Source: CAZERT01 sp964630015 (GTDB lineage Bacteria > Patescibacteriota > Microgenomatia > UBA10105 > UBA927). From it: a stretch of 11,479 nt of DNA. Shown one piece after another: positions 6,388 through 11,479 of the stretch (its first letter is position 1; the number at the start of each line of letters is the position of its first letter). The stretch is taken from contig CAZVTJ010000027.1 of the NCBI GenBank assembly GCA_964630015.1, positions 1 through 11,479 on the forward strand. Reading direction: 5' to 3'. The notes beneath the pieces are model-generated. The model had not been told where the DNA came from and searched no databases. It worked only from the letters and a program-made list of their open reading frames with translations. Made by a program: the position numbers and the translations under genes.

Positions 6388-6783
6388 TTATTTATTCCAC
6401 CGTCCACCCGTGCCATTGTGGAGACCTTGTCCCATGCCCTGTCCTTGTCCGGATCCGTTCCGAAGTCCAAGTCCAAGTTCAGCTCGGATTTTTGCGGCGT
6501 CTGCCGTTTTTCCCTGCAGCATGAGAGCATGCATTTGGGCAAACTTTGCAAAGTTAGACTGCGTAATAACCTGTGTTACCCGACCGCGACCCTGCATGAG
6601 ATTTTTCCATGCAGCATAATCTTTTGATTCAAATGCCTTTGTCATTGCCGCATGACGCTCCGGGGTATAATTTGGCCCCTTCACATTCACATCGCCTTGA
6701 TAGGCATATGCGCTTTTTGGCGCCAACATGATTCCAACAAGAACAAGGGATACAATCCCAAGAGCAACTATTGAACGTTTCAT
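6388..6783 (-). CDS. Small exported protein, first gene of the ECF operon, function unknown
   Basis: A protein of 131 aa. Residues 1-27 form a signal peptide ending in SAYA. The mature part begins YQGDVNVKGPNYTPERH (28-44), followed by two helical stretches (45-63 and 75-108) and a Gly/Gln/Asn-rich tail containing GSGQGQGMGQG. It has no Cys and no catalytic motif that I recognise. The start at 6783 has AGGGGAG about six bases upstream and begins the signal peptide; the frame upstream to 6939 is open but not protein-like. It precedes the ECF sigma gene by 64 bases with a stem-loop between. The periplasm-like location and operon position would fit an envelope sensor or an abundant output of the regulon. 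Neither is shown by the sequence. Confidence 0.75.
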   Translation of the reverse strand: MKRSIVALGIVSLVLVGIMLAPKSAYAYQGDVNVKGPNYTPERHAAMTKAFESKDYAAWKNLMQGRGRVTQVITQSNFAKFAQMHALMLQGKTADAAKIRAELGLGLRNGSGQGQGMGQGLHNGTGGRWNK

Positions 6784-6965
6784 AGTTTCTCCCCTTTCTT
6801 CCTCCGTTCCCCAAAAAAAATCGTTGTGCATTCTTTTTTGGAAACGGAATATAGAAGTAATACAAAAAAGAAGAAAAAATATTTCATACCCAATTCCATT
6901 CCCATCGGTTACTGTGTATACTGTGGACTGAAAATCCATCTACCTTATAAGTGAAAGGAATTCGT
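6784..6965. other. Divergent intergenic region between the ECF operon and the thioredoxin-permease operon
   Basis: A 182-bp non-coding stretch. On the plus strand TATACT (6917-6922) with TTCCAT (6894-6899) at 17 bases could be a promoter for the gene at 6966, whose Shine-Dalgarno AAAGGA lies at 6954-6959. On the minus strand no convincing -35/-10 pair was found for the exported-protein gene, so an ECF-specific promoter is possible. The segment 6784-6880 is purine/pyrimidine-skewed and reads as a leader of the minus-strand gene. Confidence 0.35.
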
Positions 6966-7256
6966 ATGACTATCCAAGTGCTTGGTTCCGGATGCCCTAC
7001 ATGCAAAAAACTCTATGATCTAACCCAGGAGGCGGTGAAACAGCTTGGGCTTGACGAAAAAGTAGAATACATCACCGATGTTTCAAAAATTATTGAAATG
7101 GGAATTATGACCAGCCCTGTGCTTGTGGTGGATGGCAAACCCGTGATGACGGGATTTGTTCCCGATATCGAAAAAATTAAACAACTGATACTGAAAAAAG
7201 ATGGTACGGAAGAGGGAAAAAAATCTTCCTGCAGCTGCGGCGGCGGATGTTGCTAA
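6966..7256 (+). CDS. Thioredoxin-like redox-active disulfide protein with Cys-rich tail
   Basis: A protein of 96 aa. It is a small thioredoxin-fold protein of the thioredoxin_3 / redox-active disulfide protein 2 type, with active site CPTC (10-13), cis-Pro segment TSPVL (49-53) and the usual closing helix (67-78). A short linker follows, then a tail SSCSCGGGCC with Cys89, 91, 95 and 96, which could bind a soft metal or act as an extra thiol relay. AAAGGA lies about six bases before the ATG at 6966; the in-frame GTG at 6951 lies ahead of that site and was rejected. It is followed after three bases by the permease gene. This pairing is common, and a role in delivering electrons or substrate to the permease is inferred. 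Confidence 0.9.
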   Translation: MTIQVLGSGCPTCKKLYDLTQEAVKQLGLDEKVEYITDVSKIIEMGIMTSPVLVVDGKPVMTGFVPDIEKIKQLILKKDGTEEGKKSSCSCGGGCC

Positions 7257-7259
7257 CCT

Positions 7260-8240
7260 ATGGATATATTTGCACCCATCCAGGCATTTACCGATCTTGT
7301 AACCTACCGGATATTTCAGATTACTCCCCACTCGTATTTGGGTGATACCGTTAATTTTTTTATCTACGATGTGATCAAAATCGGATTGCTTCTTGTTGTT
7401 ATCAATTACGGTATGGCAATCACCCGATACTATTTTCCGATGGAAAAAGTACGGGACATTCTGACAAAACGCCGTTGGTTTGGACTTGATTATCTGTTTG
7501 CCGCAACTTTAGGCGTTATTACACCGTTCTGTTCATGTTCATCCATTCCCTTGTTTATCGGATTTGTCGGAGCGGGAATACCGCTTGGAGTAACATTTGC
7601 TTTTCTGATCAGTTCTCCGCTGATAAATGAATCGTCACTCTACCTATTTCCGGCAATGTTTGGCATGAAGGTAACAGTTATCTATAACGTCGCGGGTATA
7701 GGCATCGCGACACTTGGCGGAATGCTCATTCAACGGCTTGGAGTGGAAAAGTATATAAAACCAGAATTTTTGAAATTCAGATCCAGGCAACAGGTTGAAA
7801 AGGAACACGGAGGCATACCGTTACCGTTTAAAAAATTGATCCGATATTTTTGGACCGATGGAATGAATATTACCAAAACCGTTTTTCCCTATGTTGTCTT
7901 GGGGGTAGGCATTGGCGCCCTTATTCATGGATTTGTTCCCGCATCGCTTGTCGGAACATATCTATCCGCACGTTCATGGTGGAGTGTGCCGCTTGCAACC
8001 CTTTTGGGCGCACCGCTATATGCCAATTCCGTCAGCGTACTTCCCGTTATGGAAGCACTTATCGGAAAAGGAGTTCCCCTTGGAACGGCACTTGCCTTTA
8101 TGACATCAATTGTAACCGTATCCATTCCCGAATCCCTCATGCTTAGTAAAGTCATGAAATGGCAGTTGTTGGGTATATTCTTCGGTATCACAGTGATTGG
8201 CATTATGATCCTTGGATATGTATTGAATGCGATACCATAA
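7260..8240 (+). CDS. DUF318 / ArsP-like permease
   Basis: A polytopic membrane protein of 326 aa, normal length for the family (PF03773). About eight hydrophobic segments flank a basic central loop (160-195). Two related halves are visible: the first carries GVITPFCSCSSIPLF (85-99) and SSPLINES (118-125), the second GAPLYANSVSVLP (250-262) and SIPESLML (288-295). The Cys91-Ser-Cys93 pair is the family's hallmark and a candidate binding site for a soft metal or thiol ligand. ArsP members export trivalent organoarsenicals, but many DUF318 proteins have no known substrate. The gene starts three bases after the thioredoxin-like gene, so translation is probably coupled. It ends in a strong terminator. 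The family is certain and the substrate is unknown. Confidence 0.9.
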   Translation: MDIFAPIQAFTDLVTYRIFQITPHSYLGDTVNFFIYDVIKIGLLLVVINYGMAITRYYFPMEKVRDILTKRRWFGLDYLFAATLGVITPFCSCSSIPLFIGFVGAGIPLGVTFAFLISSPLINESSLYLFPAMFGMKVTVIYNVAGIGIATLGGMLIQRLGVEKYIKPEFLKFRSRQQVEKEHGGIPLPFKKLIRYFWTDGMNITKTVFPYVVLGVGIGALIHGFVPASLVGTYLSARSWWSVPLATLLGAPLYANSVSVLPVMEALIGKGVPLGTALAFMTSIVTVSIPESLMLSKVMKWQLLGIFFGITVIGIMILGYVLNAIP

Positions 8241-8274
8241 AAAAACACCTCCCGATTCTGGAAGGTGTTTTTTT
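8239..8274. terminator. Strong bidirectional rho-independent terminator
   Basis: AAAAAAACACCT (8239-8250) pairs with AGGTGTTTTTTT (8263-8274) for 12 bp, followed by one C/A mismatch, two inner C-G pairs and a six-base loop. The stem ends in seven T on the plus strand and seven T when read on the minus strand. It starts on the permease stop codon and lies 11 bases past the stop of the convergent gene at 8286, so it serves both. Confidence 0.9.
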
Positions 8275-8285
8275 ATACACGATTT

Positions 8286-8765
8286 TTACATTTGTGGAGG
8301 TTGATTCCCTGCAGGATGTGTTCCCCCTGTATTTGCCGGACCGCCATTCGGGCCCCTGCCGAACAGACCACCACCAATCGTTACCGTTTGGGCGGTTATG
8401 GATCCGTCGGTATTTGTGGTTCCGAATGCCATAACTTCTGTTCCCTTCGTAAGATCCGTTTTTGACCCTATCGTTGCTTTATTGATAACCGAAGAGGATG
8501 ACAGAATAATAATTTTACTGCTGCCATCTCGCATTTTTACAGTGATACCCGTATCATCAACAGCAATAATTTCACCCGAAACCGGTTGACTCCCGTTTCG
8601 ATTCCCCCGCATGCCAAACGTTCCTGTTGGACCATTTATGCCCATCGGGAATTGACCGTTTCTAAAGCTGGGGCGTTGGGATTTTTGATATTGCATACCG
8701 CCAAAAAACCCAAGTCCCGTTGCGCAAAGTGCAATAATTATCATAATAACCGGTGATTGTTTCAT
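8286..8765 (-). CDS. Exported/anchored DUF5666 domain protein
   Basis: A protein of 159 aa. An N-terminal TM helix or signal anchor (6-23) is followed by a Gly/Asn/Arg-rich linker (34-60). Residues 62-130 form a DUF5666-type beta domain (SGEIIAVDDTGITVKMRDG onward, GTEVMAFGT, AQTVTI). The tail (131-159) is rich in Gly, Pro and Asn. The start at 8765 has GGAGG eight bases upstream; the ATG at 8780 overlaps that site and was rejected. It lies 127 bases downstream of the exporter permease, with a weak hairpin in between, and so may have its own promoter. DUF5666 proteins have no established biochemical role. An accessory role in export or the envelope is inferred from position. Confidence 0.82.
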   Translation of the reverse strand: MKQSPVIMIIIALCATGLGFFGGMQYQKSQRPSFRNGQFPMGINGPTGTFGMRGNRNGSQPVSGEIIAVDDTGITVKMRDGSSKIIILSSSSVINKATIGSKTDLTKGTEVMAFGTTNTDGSITAQTVTIGGGLFGRGPNGGPANTGGTHPAGNQPPQM

Positions 8766-8854
8766 ACTATGTTCCTCCATGTAAAAATACTTATACTGAT
8801 ATTTTCTTAAGATTTGCTTAGTATTTCAAAAAATGTTGCCTTAAAATTAGCCTC

Positions 8855-8871
8855 AAAAGGCATTGCCTTTT
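8855..8871 (-). terminator. Short hairpin downstream of the exporter permease, possible weak terminator
   Basis: AAAAGGC and GCCTTTT form a 7-bp stem with a three-base loop, 21 bases past the permease stop. Only four T end the stem on the minus strand, so termination would be weak and read-through into the DUF5666 gene is possible. Confidence 0.4.
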
Positions 8872-8892
8872 ACGCTCAAAATACGGGTAAAC

Positions 8893-10116
8893 TTATTCGT
8901 ACCGCAGGGCTTCAATCGGCTGGAGATCGGAGGCAATTTTTGCCGGATACCAACCAAACAAAACGCCGATTGCGGCAGATACGCCAAACGCCAGCAAAAT
9001 GGAAACCGGCGATACGATAAATACGGCGCCTGCAACCTTTGCGTACACAAAAAACCCTATAAGTCCGAATAAAATCCCAATAATACCGCCGGTAAACGTC
9101 AAAATGACTGATTCCACCAAAAACTGCTGGATAATCGTTTTCTTCTTGGCGCCAAGGGCTTTACGGAGCCCTATTTCCCGCGTCCGCTCAGTGACGGACA
9201 TGAGCATGATATTCATAATTCCGATTCCACCGACCAGGAGGGAAATTGCCGCAACACCGGTCAGAAGGCTTGTAAATGTTCCGGCAACGGAGGTAACCGT
9301 TTCCAAAATATCCGCCTGTGACATGATACGGAAATCGATTTTTGACGTATCGGTGATACCGTGGCGGTCCATGAGAAAATACCCGACCTCATCTTGTGCT
9401 TTCGTCATGACTTCCTGGTTTTTTGCCTCTAAATACAGCGTGCTGAGATACTTCACGCCAAAAATCCTCTTTTGCGCTGTCGCAAGCGGAATATACATCG
9501 CATCATCGGCATTATTGGGCCCGGATCCTCCTTTTGATGTCGTGACACCGATAACCTGCATCGTCTGACCGTTGATTTTAAGCGTTTGCCCAACGGGATT
9601 AACACCGGTACCGAACAAATCCTCCGCCGCTGTGGGACCAAGTACCGCAACACGGGCGACGGATGAATTATCCGTATCGGAAATGAATTTCCCCGATGCC
9701 ATCGCAACCTTCCGGACCGTTTGATACGAAGACGTTACCCCTATAACCTGGGTATTGGTATTATTCCTGCCGGCTGTAACCTGTGACCTGCCGGAATAGA
9801 CCGGGGAAATACTTTGGATCGTCGTAATTTGCCGACTGGTGGCAATGGCTGTTGCATCGTCAAGCGTAAGTGTCGTTCCCCCACCTGCAGCCCCCCGGAC
9901 CATACCGCTCCGTTGCCCCATCGGTGAAACGGTGAGCAGATTGGCGCCAAGTGATTCGATACGGGATTGCACCGAGGCCTTCGTGGCTTCCCCCATCGAC
10001 ATGAGGGCAATGACACTGCCGATACCGATGACAATTCCCAATATCGCAAGCCCTGTGCGCATTTTGTTAACTGCCAAGTTCTTTACTCCGTTTGTGATGA
10101 GTTTTGCCAGTTTCAT
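8893..10116 (-). CDS. MacB/FtsX-type ABC transporter permease (YknZ-like)
   Basis: A protein of 407 aa, the expected length for a stand-alone MacB-type permease. TM1 is at about 22-42; a large extracytoplasmic MacB_PCD domain (43-278) follows, then three C-terminal TM helices (about 281-303, 335-358, 367-389). The cytoplasmic coupling motif ERTREIGLRKALGAKKKTI (310-328) and the terminal PIEALRYE are characteristic. With its ATPase it forms a mechanotransmission-type transporter moving peptides, lipids or antibiotics at the outer face of the membrane; the substrate is not predictable. The start overlaps the ATPase stop in an ATGA (10113-10116), which gives translational coupling. The extracellular part contains a Gly-rich loop (71-82). 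Confidence in the family is very high. Confidence 0.94.
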   Translation of the reverse strand: MKLAKLITNGVKNLAVNKMRTGLAILGIVIGIGSVIALMSMGEATKASVQSRIESLGANLLTVSPMGQRSGMVRGAAGGGTTLTLDDATAIATSRQITTIQSISPVYSGRSQVTAGRNNTNTQVIGVTSSYQTVRKVAMASGKFISDTDNSSVARVAVLGPTAAEDLFGTGVNPVGQTLKINGQTMQVIGVTTSKGGSGPNNADDAMYIPLATAQKRIFGVKYLSTLYLEAKNQEVMTKAQDEVGYFLMDRHGITDTSKIDFRIMSQADILETVTSVAGTFTSLLTGVAAISLLVGGIGIMNIMLMSVTERTREIGLRKALGAKKKTIIQQFLVESVILTFTGGIIGILFGLIGFFVYAKVAGAVFIVSPVSILLAFGVSAAIGVLFGWYPAKIASDLQPIEALRYE

Positions 10117-10841
10117 AGTATGGGTTTCCGGTTTTTTTTGCCGGATGGTTTTTCTTTGAACATTTTTTCGTCAGCTGTGATTTTCCCATCCCTAATGTGA
10201 ACAATCCGTCCTGCATGGGCGGCAATATCGGGCTCATGGGTGATCATGACAATGGTATGACCTTTGCTATTGAGCGTTTTGAAAATATCCATAATTTCTT
10301 CCGCCTGGTCACTTGCAATATTGCCGGTTGGTTCATCGGCCAAAATAATGCTGGGATCCATGACCAGCGACCGGGCAATGGCCACCCGCTGTTGTTGCCC
10401 ACCGGAGAGTTTATTGGGCGGATGGTTCATGCGGTTGGAAAGTCCCACCAACTCCAGAAGTTCAGTTGCCTTTTGCCGCTGCGCACCATCCGGAATTCCG
10501 GCATATTCCATGGGAATCATGACGTTTTCGATTGCGCTCGTTCTGGCCAGAAGGTTGTATGCCTGAAATACAAATCCGATTTTTTTGTTCCTGATTTCTG
10601 CCAAGTCATCTTCCGAAAGCTTCCCCACATCCTGTCCGTCGAGTTTATACAACCCGCTAGTGGGAAGATCAAGTGCTCCCAGAATATGCATGAGGGTTGA
10701 TTTTCCGCTTCCGGATGGCCCCATGATTGCCACGAATTCACCGTTTTGGATGGTAAGGTTTATATCTGTCAGTACAACGGTTTCCAGATCATCAGTTTTA
10801 TAGACCTTCCCCAGTCCTACGGTTTGGATAGTTGTGGCCAT
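10113..10841 (-). CDS. ABC transporter ATP-binding protein (MacB/LolD/YknY-type)
   Basis: A protein of 242 aa, a complete nucleotide-binding domain. It shows Walker A GPSGSGKST (41-49), Q-loop Gln93, signature LSGGQQQR (145-152), Walker B IILADEP (165-171) and H-loop His202. After Walker B, the D-loop reads PTGNIAS where the family normally has PTGNLDS, so the D-loop Asp is Ala176. The C-terminal 20 residues are Lys-rich and exceed the core domain. The start at 10841 has GGAGG ten bases upstream, three bases after the membrane fusion gene. It powers the adjacent permease by ATP hydrolysis in the cytoplasm. All other catalytic residues are intact, so it should be active. Confidence 0.95.
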   Translation of the reverse strand: MATTIQTVGLGKVYKTDDLETVVLTDINLTIQNGEFVAIMGPSGSGKSTLMHILGALDLPTSGLYKLDGQDVGKLSEDDLAEIRNKKIGFVFQAYNLLARTSAIENVMIPMEYAGIPDGAQRQKATELLELVGLSNRMNHPPNKLSGGQQQRVAIARSLVMDPSIILADEPTGNIASDQAEEIMDIFKTLNSKGHTIVMITHEPDIAAHAGRIVHIRDGKITADEKMFKEKPSGKKNRKPIL

Positions 10842-10844
10842 AGG

Positions 10845-11479
10845 TTAAAATCCTCCGGGAGGACCACCACTCATTCCGCCAAACCCACCGGAACCGCTAA
10901 ACACGGACCGTGTTGTTGAGCTCCTGTTTGACGAAGATGATGAGGACGAACGGTTCGCCGATGTTGACGACTCCGAAATGACACTCGTTACTACCGTATC
11001 CCCTTCGGAAAGCCCGGATTTTATTTCCGTTTCCGTATCGTTTGCATCCCCGATTGTTACCGTTACGGATTGCGGTTTTCCATTTTTCATCACCTGGACC
11101 GAAGACGTACCGTTGTCCGTCGTAATTGCCGTCGTGGGAACGAGCAGCACATCGGGTTTGACGAGGGTAATAATCTGGGCATCGACTGCCATTTTCGGAT
11201 AGATATTGACCGTCGTGGGATCCATCAGGATCGTGACCGGATAACTGGTAACGCCGGAACTGACGCTGCCATTGGTATCAATAGCCAGAACTTTGCCCGT
11301 AAAGGTATTATCGGGAAAAGCGGACATGGTAAGGGTTGCCTTCTGGTCGGATTTGATACTTGGAATATCTATTTCCGTAAGGTTGACCGTTGCCTTGTAG
11401 ACCCCTTCGGAACTTTTAATTGTTCCGACGCTTTGGGATGAAGCGGTAAGGGTATTGCTATTGGAGGAATTGGAAGAGG
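10845..11479 (-). CDS. Membrane fusion / HlyD-MacA-like (YknX-like) protein, N-terminus outside window
   Basis: The frame is open from the right edge to a TAA at 10845, giving 210 complete codons before the stop; the Met at 11327 is internal. The visible part starts in a Ser/Asn-rich stretch, then shows the beta-barrel and membrane-proximal domains of RND/MacA-type adaptors (VNLTEIDIPSIKSDQKATLT, then GKVLAID, PVTILMD, ALLVPTTAI-like VLLVPTTAI, VTVTIGD and GLSEGDTVVTS). The last 45 residues are low-complexity Ser/Arg, then Gly/Pro. The protein would sit outside the membrane and work with the ATPase and permease that follow. With no outer-membrane factor visible, a YknX-like role in a single-membrane cell is the best inference. 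The lipoyl and hairpin regions lie beyond the window. Confidence 0.88.
   Translation of the reverse strand, partial: SSNSSNSNTLTASSQSVGTIKSSEGVYKATVNLTEIDIPSIKSDQKATLTMSAFPDNTFTGKVLAIDTNGSVSSGVTSYPVTILMDPTTVNIYPKMAVDAQIITLVKPDVLLVPTTAITTDNGTSSVQVMKNGKPQSVTVTIGDANDTETEIKSGLSEGDTVVTSVISESSTSANRSSSSSSSNRSSTTRSVFSGSGGFGGMSGGPPGGF

Noticed and set aside
6951..6965. GTG start for the thioredoxin-like gene at 6951
   Set aside because: The Shine-Dalgarno AAAGGA at 6954-6959 falls inside that extension and is correctly placed for the ATG at 6966.
8999..9568. 189-codon plus-strand reading frame within the permease gene
   Set aside because: It is antisense to a clear MacB-type permease, with Pro/Ile/Arg-rich composition and no recognisable domain, so it is a shadow frame.
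10197..10700. 167-codon plus-strand frame across the ABC ATPase gene
   Set aside because: The opposite strand encodes all the ATPase motifs; this frame has no ribosome site or domain.
1..11479. Mobile elements, tRNA/rRNA genes, CRISPR arrays or UGA recoding
   Set aside because: No transposase or integrase, no terminal repeats or repeat-spacer pattern, and no RNA gene seen by eye; TGA serves as a stop in the ArsR, sigma and ATPase genes.

Overview
The window is bacterial chromosomal sequence with tightly packed short genes. It uses the standard code: TGA works as a stop in several ATGA overlaps. The gene content suggests a bacterium with a simple, probably single-membrane envelope, possibly Patescibacteria/CPR (Microgenomates-like). 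The evidence is a CapA-type protein beside a LytR-CpsA-Psr protein, DUF5666-like exported proteins, a YknXYZ/MacAB-like exporter with no outer-membrane partner in view, and several small exported proteins with Gly/Gln-rich tails. The taxonomic guess is inference.

Layout. (1) 1-914 (-) is a CapA/PGA_cap protein cut by the left edge, divergent from 988-2373 (+), a LytR-CpsA-Psr ligase. Both are envelope-polymer genes and share a 73-bp promoter region. (2) 2467-3574 (-) is a three-gene redox operon: ArsR-type repressor, DUF302-glutaredoxin fusion, and a DUF2892/YgaP-type membrane protein. A 24-bp perfect palindrome lies across its promoter. (3) 3707-4123 (+) is a CoA-binding (YccU-like) protein, convergent with the next operon and separated from it by a probable bidirectional terminator. 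(4) 4151-6783 (-) is an ECF sigma factor operon: small exported protein, ECF sigma, three-TM protein with a C-terminal DUF5666-like domain (candidate anti-sigma), and exported Gln-rich helical protein. Three of the four products carry Gly/Gln-rich segments. (5) 6966-8240 (+) is a CxxC thioredoxin-like protein with a Cys-rich tail, followed by a DUF318/ArsP-like permease and a strong bidirectional terminator. (6) 8286-11479 (-) is an export operon: membrane fusion protein (N-terminus outside the window), ABC ATPase, MacB/FtsX-type permease, and then a separate exported DUF5666 protein.

Functionally the window combines wall or capsule assembly, thiol/sulfur or metalloid stress handling, an extracytoplasmic stress regulon, and an ABC exporter. 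Two initiation styles are visible. Operon-internal genes have strong Shine-Dalgarno sequences, whereas several first genes have a -10-like hexamer 6-8 bases before the ATG and no Shine-Dalgarno, which suggests leaderless mRNAs. The best candidates for something undescribed are the ECF operon with its Gly/Gln-rich exported proteins and the ArsR/DUF302-glutaredoxin/DUF2892 operon, which resembles ygaVP with the rhodanese replaced.
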